Part shown: positions 15,585 to 23,668 of the stretch, in pieces
Position numbering within the stretch: position 1 is the stretch's first letter
Layout of the letters: each line of letters opens with the position of its first letter
NCBI GenBank assembly: GCA_963800275.1
Contig: CAWDAI010000014.1
Span: forward strand, 1-64,000
Reading direction: 5' to 3'
DNA from: JAFMJV01 sp963800275
GTDB lineage: Bacteria > Chloroflexota > Limnocylindria > Limnocylindrales > CSP1-4
Length of the DNA stretch: 64,000 nucleotides
Made by a program: the position numbers and the translations under genes
The notes under the pieces: model-generated
Databases searched by the model: none
What the model saw: the letters and a program-made list of their open reading frames with translations, nothing else
Told to the model about the DNA's origin: nothing

Positions 15585-15869
15585 ATGTCACGTTCCCTGA
15601 AGAAGGGTCCGTACGTCGAGCCGCGGCTCCTTGGCCGCGTGCAGACGATGAACCAGAACAACCAGAAGCAGGTGTTGAAGACCTGGTCACGCGCCAGCGT
15701 CATCTTCCCCGACTTCATCGGGCACACCATCGCCGTCTACAACGGCAAGAAGCACATCCCGGTGTTCATCTCCGAGAACATGGTCGGCCACCGGCTTGGT
15801 GAGTTCGCCCCCACCCGCAACTACCGCGGCCACGGGCGTCACACCGAGCGGTCGACGTCGCTGAAGTAG
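15585..15869 (+). CDS. rpsS: 30S ribosomal protein S19
   Basis: 94 aa. The N-terminal SRSLKKGPYV and the central FIGHTIAVYNGKKHIPV are standard. GGGAGGAG lies 7-14 nt before the ATG and is a strong ribosome-binding site. S19 sits in the 30S head next to S13. It is 15 nt after rplB and 8 nt before rplV. Confidence 0.97.
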   Translation: MSRSLKKGPYVEPRLLGRVQTMNQNNQKQVLKTWSRASVIFPDFIGHTIAVYNGKKHIPVFISENMVGHRLGEFAPTRNYRGHGRHTERSTSLK

Positions 15870-15877
15870 GAGCCCCG

Positions 15878-16216
15878 ATGCGAGTTTCTGCGACCGCCAA
15901 GTACATCCGCCGCTCGACGCGCAAGACGCGCCTGGTCACCCGGGCCATCGTGGGGCGTCCGGTGGAGGAGGCGGCGGCCATGCTGCAGTTCATGCCGCAG
16001 GCTGCCGCCCGCGACGTGGCCAAGGTGCTCCAGAGCGCCACGGCCAACGCCGAGAACAACCACGACCTTCCCGCCGACGAGCTCTTCGTGGCGGAGGCCA
16101 CCGCCAACGAGGGACCCACGATCAAGCGCTGGCGCCCACGTGCCCAGGGACGTGCATTCCCCATCAACAAGCCCATGACCCATGTGACGGTCGTGGTCGA
16201 GAACCGGGAGGCTTAA
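15878..16216 (+). CDS. rplV: 50S ribosomal protein L22
   Basis: 112 aa. The KYIRRSTRKTRLV start and the long beta-hairpin that lines the exit tunnel (RWRPRAQGRAFPINKPMTH region) are recognisable. The start follows AGGAGCCCCG. No macrolide-type deletion is visible in the hairpin. It is 6 nt before rpsC. Confidence 0.97.
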   Translation: MRVSATAKYIRRSTRKTRLVTRAIVGRPVEEAAAMLQFMPQAAARDVAKVLQSATANAENNHDLPADELFVAEATANEGPTIKRWRPRAQGRAFPINKPMTHVTVVVENREA

Positions 16217-16222
16217 CGAGGT

Positions 16223-16894
16223 ATGGGACACAAGGTCCACCCCAACGGCTTCCGGCTGGGCGTCTCGCGCACCTGGAACGCCAAGTGGTACTCCGACAAG
16301 GAGTACACCGAACTCCTGCGGGAGGACATCGCCATCCGCACGCTCGTCAGCAAGCGCCTGGCCAACGCCAGCGTCTCGCTCGTAGAGATCGAGCGGGGCA
16401 TCAACCACGTGACCGTGACCGTGCACACCGCCAAGCCGGGCATCGTCATCGGCAAGGGTGGTGCCAACGTCGAGGCCCTGCGCCAGGCGGTCGGCAAGCT
16501 CACGGACCGCAAGGTCAAGCTGGAGATCCGCGAGATCCGTCAGCCAGAGCTCGACGGCGTCCTGGTGGCGACCAACATCGCCCAGCAGCTGACTCGCCGG
16601 ATCGCCTTCCGCAAGGCCATCAAGCAGTCCATCCAGCGCAGCATGAAGGCCGGCGCCAAAGGCGTGAAGGTCCAGGTCAGCGGACGCCTCGGCGGCTCCG
16701 AGATGGCCCGCCGCGAGTGGGACAAGGAGGGGCGCATCCCCCTGGGGACGCTCCGCGCCGACATCAGCTATGGCCAGGTCCTGAGCCGCACCACCTACGG
16801 CGCCATCGGCGTCAAGGTCTGGATCTATCGCGGCGACATCCTGCCCGAGAAGACCAAGCCCAACGAGGCCGTGGCTGCCGGGGGAGGGACCTAA
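16223..16894 (+). CDS. rpsC: 30S ribosomal protein S3
   Basis: 223 aa. MGHKVHPNGFRLG is the standard start. A KH domain with KPGIVIGKGG (about 72-81) binds RNA, and the C-terminal domain has the VSGRLGGSEMAR block. S3 forms part of the mRNA entry channel. It is embedded in the conserved order rplV-rpsC-rplP. Confidence 0.98.
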   Translation: MGHKVHPNGFRLGVSRTWNAKWYSDKEYTELLREDIAIRTLVSKRLANASVSLVEIERGINHVTVTVHTAKPGIVIGKGGANVEALRQAVGKLTDRKVKLEIREIRQPELDGVLVATNIAQQLTRRIAFRKAIKQSIQRSMKAGAKGVKVQVSGRLGGSEMARREWDKEGRIPLGTLRADISYGQVLSRTTYGAIGVKVWIYRGDILPEKTKPNEAVAAGGGT

Positions 16895-16897
16895 CCG

Positions 16898-17326
16898 ATG
16901 TTGATGCCCCGTCGCGTCAAGCACCGCAAGCAGCAGCGTGGCCGCATGAGCGGCGTCGCCAAGGGTGGCTCGACCATCGCCTTCGGCGACTACGCGCTGA
17001 TGACCGAGGAGCCCGGCTACATCACCAGCCGCCAGATCGAGGCCGCTCGACGAGCCATGACCCGCTACGTCCGTCGTGGCGGCAAGATCTGGATCCGCAT
17101 CTTCCCGGACAAGCCGGTCACCAAGAAGCCGGCCGAGGTGCGCATGGGCAAGGGCAAGGGCGCGGCCGACCACTGGGTCGCCGTGGTCAAGCCCGGTCGC
17201 ATCCTGTTCGAGATGGCCGGCGTGCCCCACGAGGATGCTGTCGAGGCCATGCGCCTGGCCAGCCACAAGCTGCCCACGAGCGTGAAGTTCCTGGTCAGGG
17301 AGGGGGTCCATGATGGAGATCGCTAA
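16898..17326 (+). CDS. rplP: 50S ribosomal protein L16
   Basis: 142 aa. The start at 16898 gives MLMPRRVKHRKQQRGR, matching the Gram-positive-type ML.P start; a second ATG two codons later is possible, but GGGGGAGGG at 16880-16888 is well spaced for the first. The basic RGGKIWIRIFPDKPVTKKP core is intact. The 3' end overlaps rpmC by 17 nt. Confidence 0.97.
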   Translation: MLMPRRVKHRKQQRGRMSGVAKGGSTIAFGDYALMTEEPGYITSRQIEAARRAMTRYVRRGGKIWIRIFPDKPVTKKPAEVRMGKGKGAADHWVAVVKPGRILFEMAGVPHEDAVEAMRLASHKLPTSVKFLVREGVHDGDR

Positions 17327-17546
17327 GGCCCGCAGCCTCTCCGAGCGTGAGCTCAGCGAGGAGCTGGCGTCGGCACGTCGCCATCTCTACGACCTGCGTT
17401 TCCAGCTGGCCACCCGCCAGCTCACCGATTACAGCCAGATCTCGCAGACGCGCAAGGACCTCGCCCGCCTGCTGACCGTCCAGACCGAGCGCAAGCTCGA
17501 AGACGGCAGCGGGGGCGCGCCCAACGCGGCTGCCGGAGGAGAGTAG
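17310..17546 (+). CDS. rpmC: 50S ribosomal protein L29
   Basis: 78 aa, slightly longer than the usual 60-70 because of a Gly/Ala-rich tail (GSGGAPNAAAGGE). The helical hairpin with ELLRFQLA-type sequence (DLRFQLATRQLTD) is present. It begins inside the end of rplP, preceded there by AGGGAGGGGG, and its stop is directly followed by the rpsQ ATG. Confidence 0.94.
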   Translation: MMEIAKARSLSERELSEELASARRHLYDLRFQLATRQLTDYSQISQTRKDLARLLTVQTERKLEDGSGGAPNAAAGGE

Positions 17547-18008
17547 ATGAGCGCCGCCACTGCACCCGAGCGCGGAAAGCGCAAGGCCAAGGTCGGCCGT
17601 GTCGTTTCCGACAAGATGGATAAGACCATCGTCGTGTCCGTCGAGCGTCTTGCCCGCCACCGTATCTACAAGCGAGTCATCCGCCTGACCACCAAGTTCA
17701 AGGCGCATGACGAGCACAACGAGGCCCGTGTCGGCGACACGGTCCGCATCGAAGAGGCCCGGCCGCTGTCCGCGACCAAGCGCTGGCGCCTGGCCGAGAT
17801 CGTGACCAAGGCCGGCCTCGGCGCTGGTGAGGAGATCGTTTCTCCCGAGGCCGAGACGGCCGAGGCCATCCACGCTGTCTCCCACCCCGGCAAGACCCGC
17901 GCCGATGAGGCCGAGGTCGCCACGGAGGCGGCCGAGATGACCGACACGCCCGAGGCCGTGGAAGGCGCCGCCGCCGATGAGGCCGAGGGCGAGGAGGCAT
18001 CCGCATGA
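17547..18008 (+). CDS. rpsQ: 30S ribosomal protein S17 with acidic C-terminal tail
   Basis: 153 aa, against the usual 80-90. Residues about 8-90 are the S17 OB-fold (KVGRVVSDKMDKTIVV, HDEHNEARVGDTV and ARPLSATKRWRL). Residues about 95-153 are an extra tail rich in Ala, Glu and Asp with no S17 counterpart. The tail stays in frame to a stop that overlaps the rplN ATG, so it is genuinely coded and not a frame error. Its role is unknown. Confidence 0.95.
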   Translation: MSAATAPERGKRKAKVGRVVSDKMDKTIVVSVERLARHRIYKRVIRLTTKFKAHDEHNEARVGDTVRIEEARPLSATKRWRLAEIVTKAGLGAGEEIVSPEAETAEAIHAVSHPGKTRADEAEVATEAAEMTDTPEAVEGAAADEAEGEEASA

Positions 18009-18373
18009 TCCAGCCCAGCAGCCGGGTGCGGGTGGCCGACAACACCGGTGCCCGCGTCGTGGAGTGCATCCGCATCCTCGGCCGGTCGCAGAAGAAGACC
18101 GCGGGCGTGGGTGACGTCATCGTCGCCAGCGTCAAGCAGGCCATCCCCAACGCCGCCGTCAAGAAGGGCGACGTGGTGCAGGCCGTCATCGTGCGCACGG
18201 CCAAGGAATACGGCCGCCCTGATGGCAGCTACATCCGCTTCGACGAGAACGCGGCTGTGCTCATCAACAACCAGGGCAACCCCCGTGGCACACGCATCTT
18301 CGGCCCCGTGGCCCGCGAGCTCCGCGACCGCAACTACATGAAGATCATCTCGCTCGCGCCGGAGGTGCTGTGA
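18005..18373 (+). CDS. rplN: 50S ribosomal protein L14
   Basis: 122 aa, standard length. MIQPSSRVRVADNTGAR and the C-terminal FGPVARELRDRNYMKIISLAPEVL (read as FGPVAREL plus IISLAPEVL) are textbook L14. It forms an intersubunit bridge. The ATG overlaps the rpsQ stop by 4 nt, and its own TGA overlaps the rplX start region. Confidence 0.98.
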   Translation: MIQPSSRVRVADNTGARVVECIRILGRSQKKTAGVGDVIVASVKQAIPNAAVKKGDVVQAVIVRTAKEYGRPDGSYIRFDENAAVLINNQGNPRGTRIFGPVARELRDRNYMKIISLAPEVL

Positions 18374-18831
18374 TGGCGCCGACCGTCAAGCCCCGCCGCC
18401 ACACTCGTGTCCCGGACCTGCGTGCCGGCGATGAGGTGGTGGTGCTCAAGGGCAAGGACGCCGGCAAGCGCGGCGTCATCCAGCAGGTGCTGCGCCACCA
18501 GCAGGGCTGGGCGCGCTCGACCGAGCGCTTCGGCTCTGGCTGGCAGGACAAGGCCCCGCTCTCGGGCGCGGCCGTCGTCATCGACGGCGTCAACATCGCC
18601 AAGCGACACACCAAGCCGCGGCAGGTGGCCGGTCGGACCGAGCGCCAGCCCCGCATCCAGCAGGGCGGCATCCTCGACATCGCCCAGCCCGTCGCCATCA
18701 GCAACGTCATGCTCGTCTGTCCGCACTGTTCGCGACCGACCCGCGTCCGCCATGAGCGCAGCGGCGACGGCCGCAGCATCCGCATCTGCAGGCACTGCAG
18801 CGAGTCCGTGACCCGAGCGGAGGCCAAGTAG
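18370..18831 (+). CDS. rplX: 50S ribosomal protein L24 with zinc ribbon
   Basis: 153 aa from GTG 18370; an ATG directly follows at 18373 and could equally be the start. The KOW motif is at about 20-38 (AGDEVVVLKGKDAGKRG). After a loop longer than usual (about 42-66) the C-terminus carries a zinc ribbon with Cys117, Cys120, Cys140 and Cys143. Such ribbons occur in L24 of several phyla but not in E. coli. L24 initiates 50S assembly. Confidence 0.95.
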   Translation: MMAPTVKPRRHTRVPDLRAGDEVVVLKGKDAGKRGVIQQVLRHQQGWARSTERFGSGWQDKAPLSGAAVVIDGVNIAKRHTKPRQVAGRTERQPRIQQGGILDIAQPVAISNVMLVCPHCSRPTRVRHERSGDGRSIRICRHCSESVTRAEAK

Positions 18832-19373
18832 TGAGCACAGGACTGCGACAGCGCTACGAAGAGGAGGTGCGGCCGGCACTGGTCAAGGAGTTCGACTACC
18901 AGAACCCCATGGAAGTGCCCCGCGTCACCAAGATCACCGTCAACATCGGCCTCGGCGAGGCGCTCACCAACAGCAAGGCCGTGGAAGCGGCGGTGTCCGA
19001 CCTCACCACCATCACCGGCCAGAAGCCGGTGGTGACCAAGGCCAAGCGGTCGATCGCCCAGTTCAAGATCCGGGAAGGCAACACCATCGGCTGCAAGGTC
19101 ACCCTGCGCGGCCAGCGCATGTGGGACTTCCTGGAGCGACTGACGCGTCTGGCCCTCCCGCGCATCCGTGACTTCCGGGGCGTCCCCAGCAAGTCCTTCG
19201 ACGGCCGGGGCAACTACTCGCTCGGGCTGCGTGAGCAGCTGGCCTTCCCGGAGATCGACTACGACAAGGTCGATCGCCTGCGCGGCCTGGAGATGACGGT
19301 CGTGACCACTGCCAAGACCGACGAGGAAGGGCAGCGCCTGCTGGCTCTCCTCGGCATGCCTTTCGAGAATTAA
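18831..19373 (+). CDS. rplE: 50S ribosomal protein L5
   Basis: 180 aa, standard length. It shows NPMEVPRVTKITVNIG, TGQKPVVTKAKRSI and the C-terminal TAKTDEEGQRLLALLGMPF. It binds 5S rRNA and contacts the P-site tRNA. The GTG start shares its G with the rplX stop (TAGTG), a tight coupling. Confidence 0.97.
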   Translation: MSTGLRQRYEEEVRPALVKEFDYQNPMEVPRVTKITVNIGLGEALTNSKAVEAAVSDLTTITGQKPVVTKAKRSIAQFKIREGNTIGCKVTLRGQRMWDFLERLTRLALPRIRDFRGVPSKSFDGRGNYSLGLREQLAFPEIDYDKVDRLRGLEMTVVTTAKTDEEGQRLLALLGMPFEN

Positions 19374-19386
19374 GGAGCCGGACCGA

Positions 19387-19572
19387 ATGGCCAAGAAGTC
19401 CATGATCGCCAAGGCCAAGCGCGAGCCGCGCTTCCCCGTGCGCTCCTACCACCGCTGCGGTGTCTGCGGCCGCCCCCGCGCCTACATGCGCCGGTTCGGC
19501 CTCTGCCGCATCTGCTTCCGCGAGCGCGCCCTGCTGGGCGAGCTCCCGGGCGTCACCAAGTCGAGCTGGTAG
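19387..19572 (+). CDS. rpsN: 30S ribosomal protein S14, zinc (type Z) form
   Basis: 61 aa, the short zinc-binding form. Cys24, Cys27, Cys40 and Cys43 form the zinc site (CGVC and CRIC). The C-terminal RELALLGELPGVTKSSW-like end is typical of type Z S14. GGAGCCGGACCG precedes the ATG. The type Z form supports a non-proteobacterial, Gram-positive-type lineage. Confidence 0.97.
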   Translation: MAKKSMIAKAKREPRFPVRSYHRCGVCGRPRAYMRRFGLCRICFRERALLGELPGVTKSSW

Positions 19573-19576
19573 GCAT

Positions 19577-19972
19577 ATGAATATCTCCGATCCCATCGCC
19601 GACATGCTCACGCGCATTCGCAACGCTACTCGCGCGCGGCACACGGACGTGTCCGTGCCGGCGTCGAAGACCAAGCTGGCCATCGCCCAGATCCTGAAGG
19701 CGGAGGGCTTCATCGAGGACTTCTCCGAGTCCCAGGCGGGCCCTCGCAAGACCATCGACATCAAGCTCAAGTACGTGGGCAAGGTGCCGGTCGTCAGCGG
19801 GCTCAAGCGCATCAGCAAGCCGGGCCTGCGGGTCTACGCGTCCAAGACCGAGATCCCGCGTGTGCTGGGTGGTCTCGGTGTCGTCATCGTCAGCACCAGC
19901 CAGGGCATCATGACCGGCCAGCAAGCTCGCAGGAGCCAGCTCGGTGGCGAGGTCCTGGCCTACATCTGGTAG
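19577..19972 (+). CDS. rpsH: 30S ribosomal protein S8
   Basis: 131 aa, exactly the usual size. The ATG at 19577 gives MNISDPIADMLTRIRNA, standard for S8; the frame is open upstream through rpsN but that part is not S8. The C-terminal STSQGIMTGQQARRSQLGGEVLAYIW is conserved. S8 is the autoregulator of the spc operon in E. coli. Confidence 0.97.
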   Translation: MNISDPIADMLTRIRNATRARHTDVSVPASKTKLAIAQILKAEGFIEDFSESQAGPRKTIDIKLKYVGKVPVVSGLKRISKPGLRVYASKTEIPRVLGGLGVVIVSTSQGIMTGQQARRSQLGGEVLAYIW

Positions 19973-19980
19973 GCGGCGAT

Positions 19981-20526
19981 ATGTCACGAGTCGGCAAGCT
20001 TCCCATCCCTATCCCCTCCGGCGTCGAGGTCGACGTCAAGGGCAATCACGTCAAGGTCAAGGGCCCCAAGGGCGAGCTCGAGCGCGATATCACGCCGGTC
20101 CTCTCGGTCGAGACCGAGGACGGCCAGCTGCGCGTCGTGCGGCCCAACGAGGAGAAGCGCTCGCGCGAGCTCCACGGCCTGACCCGCACGCTCATCAACA
20201 ACATGGTGGTGGGCGTGACCGAGGGCTACACTCGTAACCTCGAGATCCAGGGCGTCGGTTACCGCGCCCAGCTGGTGGGCCAGAAGCTGCAGCTCAACCT
20301 GGGCTACAGCCATCCCATCGAGATCGATCCACCGCAGGGCATCGCCTTCACCGTGGAGACGCCCAACAAGGTCGCCGTGACCGGCATCGACAAGGAGCTG
20401 GTCGGGCAGATCGCCGCGCAGGTGCGTGCCACTCGCAAGCCGGAGCCCTACAAGGGCAAGGGCGTCCGCTACACGGGCGAGGTCGTGCGCCGCAAGGCTG
20501 GCAAGGCCGGCAAGATCGGCGGCTAG
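19981..20526 (+). CDS. rplF: 50S ribosomal protein L6
   Basis: 181 aa. MSRVGKLPIPIPSGVEV and the C-terminal KPEPYKGKGVRYTGE with a following basic lysine-rich end are typical. L6 lies near the factor-binding site and the sarcin-ricin loop. The start follows GTAGGCGGCGAT 8 nt after rpsH. An 87-nt gap with a strong hairpin follows, the largest gap in the S10-spc run. Confidence 0.97.
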   Translation: MSRVGKLPIPIPSGVEVDVKGNHVKVKGPKGELERDITPVLSVETEDGQLRVVRPNEEKRSRELHGLTRTLINNMVVGVTEGYTRNLEIQGVGYRAQLVGQKLQLNLGYSHPIEIDPPQGIAFTVETPNKVAVTGIDKELVGQIAAQVRATRKPEPYKGKGVRYTGEVVRRKAGKAGKIGG

Positions 20527-20559
20527 CCCCGCAGACCTCCATCCAACCAGTGACACACC

Positions 20560-20590
20560 TGGCCGTGGCGCCCATCCGGCGCCCCGGCCA
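20560..20590 (+). promoter_or_regulatory. Strong hairpin between rplF and rplR
   Basis: TGGCCG (20560-20565) pairs with CGGCCA (20585-20590). After a single T/C mismatch, GGCGCC (20567-20572) pairs with GGCGCC (20578-20583) around a 5-nt loop. No T-run follows. It splits the spc operon and may act as an mRNA-processing or attenuation site. Confidence 0.5.
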
Positions 20591-20613
20591 CTAGCAGGAG
20601 ACCGACGACCGCG

Positions 20614-20976
20614 ATGCCAACGGCACGAAGCCGCTCCGCCGCCCGTCAGAAGCGTCACTCGCGGCTCCGCCTTCGCGTGGCGGGGTCCGCCGAGCGACCG
20701 CGCCTGGCGGTCTTCCGGAGCATCAACCAGATCTACGCCCAGGTCATCGACGACACCACCGGGCACACCCTCGCCAGCGCCTCCTCCATGGAGGCCACGG
20801 TCAAGGGCGCCGGTGGCACCAAGACCGAGCGAGCCAAGCAGGTCGGGACCCTCATCGGGGACCGCGCCAAGGCCGCCGGGGTCGAGCGCGTCGTATTCGA
20901 CCGTGCCGGGTTCAAGTACCACGGACGGATCCGTGCCCTCGCCGAGGGCGCTCGCGAATCCGGCCTGGAGTTCTAG
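20614..20976 (+). CDS. rplR: 50S ribosomal protein L18
   Basis: 120 aa. It has the basic N-terminus (RSRSAARQKRHSRLRLRVAG), RPRLAVFRSINQIYAQVIDD and the C-terminal FDRAGFKYHGRIRALAEGARESGLEF blocks of L18. It binds 5S rRNA together with L5. AGCAGGAG lies upstream of the ATG. rpsE follows after 8 nt. Confidence 0.97.
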   Translation: MPTARSRSAARQKRHSRLRLRVAGSAERPRLAVFRSINQIYAQVIDDTTGHTLASASSMEATVKGAGGTKTERAKQVGTLIGDRAKAAGVERVVFDRAGFKYHGRIRALAEGARESGLEF

Positions 20977-20984
20977 GAGGGCCC

Positions 20985-21551
20985 ATGGCTCGGATCGATC
21001 CCAACAAGCTCAACCTCGAGGAACGCGTCGTCCAGATCAACCGCGTGGCCAAGGTGGTCAAGGGTGGCCGGCGCTTCAGTTTCAGCGCGGTCGTCGTCGT
21101 GGGTGACGGCGAAGGACATGTCGGCGTCGGCCTGGGCAAGGCCGGCGAGGTGCCGGAGTCCATCCGCAAGGGCGTCGAGGACGCCAAGAAGAACCTCATC
21201 AAGGTGCCGCTCGTGGGCACCACCGTGCCCCACGAGGTCTTCCAGCAGTTCGGTGCCAGCAAGGTCCTGCTCAAGCCGGCTTCGCAGGGTACCGGCGTCA
21301 TCGCCGGCGCCTCGGTGCGCGCGGTGGTGGAGGCGGCCGGCATCCACGACATCCTGTCCAAGTCACTCGGCTCCAACAACCCGGTCAACGTGACCCGGGC
21401 TACGCTCGAGGGGCTGCGCGCCATGCGCTCTGCCGCCGAGCTCTCCGAGTGGCGGGGCAAGCGGCTCCGATCGGTCATCCCGGGCCAGCCCACGCCGGGC
21501 TCCGAGGACGAGGCTGCGCTCGCAGCCGGCGGGGAGGTCATCGATGGCTGA
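20985..21551 (+). CDS. rpsE: 30S ribosomal protein S5
   Basis: 188 aa. It has the double-stranded-RNA-binding N-terminal domain (LEERVVQINRVAKVVKGGRRFSF, read as VVQINRVAKVVKGGRRFSF) and the C-terminal domain with ASVRAVVEAAGIHDILSKSLGS. The KVVKGGRRFSF loop, where spectinomycin resistance changes occur, looks normal. AGGAGG is 4 nt before the ATG. The 3' end overlaps rpmD by 8 nt. Confidence 0.97.
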   Translation: MARIDPNKLNLEERVVQINRVAKVVKGGRRFSFSAVVVVGDGEGHVGVGLGKAGEVPESIRKGVEDAKKNLIKVPLVGTTVPHEVFQQFGASKVLLKPASQGTGVIAGASVRAVVEAAGIHDILSKSLGSNNPVNVTRATLEGLRAMRSAAELSEWRGKRLRSVIPGQPTPGSEDEAALAAGGEVIDG

Positions 21552-21771
21552 CAAGCTGCTGGTCACGCTCAAGAAGTCGACCGTGGGCACCAATCCCAGT
21601 GCTCGCGGTACCGTCCGGGCCCTCGGCCTGCGCCGCATCGGCCAGACCGTGGAGCTGCCCGACGACCCCGCTGTCCGCGGACAGATCCGCGCCGTGCGCT
21701 ACCTCGTCGAGTGCGAGGAGGTCGCGTCCGCCAAGGCGGCCCCCAAGAAGAAGGAAGAGGCTGAGGCGTGA
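21544..21771 (+). CDS. rpmD: 50S ribosomal protein L30
   Basis: 75 aa; about 60 residues of L30 (KLLVTLKKSTVGTNPSARGTVRALGLR, read in two blocks) followed by a short lysine/glutamate/alanine tail (KKKEEAEA). Absent from many phyla, so its presence is mildly informative. It starts inside rpsE, and its TGA overlaps the rplO GTG (GTGA). Confidence 0.95.
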   Translation: MADKLLVTLKKSTVGTNPSARGTVRALGLRRIGQTVELPDDPAVRGQIRAVRYLVECEEVASAKAAPKKKEEAEA

Positions 21772-22384
21772 AGCTCCATGACCTGAAGCCGGCGCCTGGT
21801 TCGCAGAAGGCGCGCATCCGTGTCGGTCGCGGCATCGCGGCCGGCCGCGGCAAGACCGCCGGTCGCGGCACCAAGGGCCAGAAGTCCCGCTCCGGTGCCA
21901 GCATCCCCGGCTGGTTCGAAGGCGGCCAGACGCCGATCCACGTGCGCGTGCCCAAGCTGCGCGGATTCAAGCCCGTGAACCGCGTCGAGTACCAGGTGGT
22001 CAACGTCGGTCGCATCTCCGAGTACGCGGCCGCGGGTCGCTTCGGCAGTGACCCCGGCAACGATCCCGTCACGGTCAACGCCGAGGTCCTCGCCTCGGCC
22101 GGCCTCATCGGCCACGCCGACCGGCCGGTCAAGGTCCTCGGCGATGGCGACCTCGAGGTCAAGGTCTTCGTGGCCGCGGAGGCCTTCACGGCCGGTGCGC
22201 GCTCCAAGATCGAGGCGGCCGGTGGCTACGTCCAGGTGCTCGCGCCCGAGCCGGCCGGAAGCCGGAGTCGAGCGACCCCGCCGAGGCCGCGGCCGCCGCC
22301 GCGACCGACGAGGCGGCACCTGCTGCCGACGCCCCAGAGGAGGCTGCCCCCGAAGCCGCCGACGACGAGCAGGCAGTCGAGTAA
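21768..22384 (+). CDS. rplO: 50S ribosomal protein L15 (reading-frame break in C-terminal tail)
   Basis: GTG start overlapping the rpmD stop. The L15 core is intact: KPAPGSQKARIRVGRG, GRGTKGQKSRSG, GWFEGGQTPIHVRVPK and the C-terminal fold to about residue 162 (VQVLAPEP). After about 22255 the annotated frame degenerates into Arg/Pro/Ser-rich sequence and runs on to 22529, deep inside secY. The -1 frame instead reads KPESSDPAEAAAAA... with an acidic Ala/Glu tail and stops at 22382-22384, 3 nt before secY. One missing base near 22250-22260 explains this best; the restored protein would be about 206 aa. Confidence 0.85.
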
Positions 22385-22387
22385 CCC

Positions 22388-23668
22388 GTGTTCGAAGCCC
22401 TCGTCAACGCGCTCCGTGCGCCGGATATCCGCAACCGCATCCTCTTCATCCTGGGGATGCTCGTCATCGTGCGGCTCCTGGCGCACGTCCCCGTGCCCGG
22501 CGTGGACCGTACCGCGCTCGAAGGGCTGATCGGAGAGAACAGCTTCCTGCAGATGATGAACCTCTTCTCAGGGGGCGGCATGAAGAACTTCTCCGTGATC
22601 GCGATGGGCGTGAACCCCTACATCACGGCGTCGATCATCATGCAGCTGATGACGGGCGTGGTTCCCCGCCTGCAGCAGCTCTCGCGCGAGGGCGAGTACG
22701 GCCGACAGAAGATCAACTCCTACACGCGGCGCGCCACGGTCCCGTTGGCGATCCTGCAGGCCTACGGTTACCTGGCCCTGCTCCACGCCCGCGACGTCGT
22801 GCCCGAATTCGACATCACCAGCTTCAACACGCTGACCCAGATCATCACCCTCACCGCCGGCACGGTCCTGCTCATGTGGATCGGCGAGCTCATCAGCGAA
22901 CGCGGTATCGGCAACGGCATCAGCTTCATCATCTTCGCCGGCATCGTAGCTGGCCTGCCCAGCGCGGTCGTGACCTTCATGACCTCGCCCGACCTGGCGG
23001 CAGGACTGGCCTTCGCGGCCGTGGCCATCGCGGGCGTGGCGGTCATCGTCTACATCCAGGAGGGCCAGCGGCGGATCCCAATCCAATACGCCAGCCGTGT
23101 CCGGGGTCGACGCATGTACCAGGGCGGGGCCACGTTCCTGCCCCTGCGCGTGAACCAGGCCGGTGTGATCCCCATCATCTTCGCGGTGAGCATCCTGCTC
23201 TTCCCCGTGCAGATGGCGACCTACTTCAGCAACTCCGGCGGGATCATCCAGGATGCGGCCAACGTCGTCATCACCTGGCTCAGCCAGGGCAGTCCGCTCT
23301 ACGCCGTCACGTTCTTCCTGCTCGTGGTCGGCTTCACCTACTTCTACACCGCCTTCACCTTCAAGCCCGACGAGACGGCCGACCAGCTTCGCAAGAACGG
23401 TGGCTTCATCCCGGGCATCCGGCCAGGTGCGCCGACGCGTGACTACCTGGCCAAGGTGGTCTTCCGCATCAGCCTCGCCGGCGCCATCTTCCTCGGCGTC
23501 GTCGCGGTCAGCCCGGTCATCGTCGGCTTCTTCTTCCGAGGCAGCGTCCTCGGCTCCTTCGCCCTCGGCGGCACGTCCCTGCTCATCGTCGTGTCGGTGG
23601 TGGTGGAGACGATGAAGCAGCTCGAGGCGCAGCTGATGATGCGCAACTACGAGGGTTTCATCAAGTGA
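22388..23668 (+). CDS. secY: Protein translocase subunit SecY
   Basis: 426 aa, ten predicted membrane helices, channel of the Sec translocon. The GTG start gives MFEALVNALRAPDIRNRILF. It shows SREGEYGRQKINSYTRRATV, the GIGNGISFIIFAGI helix and the cytosolic C5 loop VRGRRMYQGGATFLPLRVNQAGVIPIIF (read as PLRVNQAGVIPIIFA). Position between rplO and adk is the classical one. The stop overlaps the adk start. Confidence 0.98.
   Translation: MFEALVNALRAPDIRNRILFILGMLVIVRLLAHVPVPGVDRTALEGLIGENSFLQMMNLFSGGGMKNFSVIAMGVNPYITASIIMQLMTGVVPRLQQLSREGEYGRQKINSYTRRATVPLAILQAYGYLALLHARDVVPEFDITSFNTLTQIITLTAGTVLLMWIGELISERGIGNGISFIIFAGIVAGLPSAVVTFMTSPDLAAGLAFAAVAIAGVAVIVYIQEGQRRIPIQYASRVRGRRMYQGGATFLPLRVNQAGVIPIIFAVSILLFPVQMATYFSNSGGIIQDAANVVITWLSQGSPLYAVTFFLLVVGFTYFYTAFTFKPDETADQLRKNGGFIPGIRPGAPTRDYLAKVVFRISLAGAIFLGVVAVSPVIVGFFFRGSVLGSFALGGTSLLIVVSVVVETMKQLEAQLMMRNYEGFIK

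Noticed and set aside
22255..22384. Programmed -1 frameshifting in rplO
   Set aside because: No X-XXY-YYZ slippery heptamer at the switch region; a one-base sequence error is simpler.
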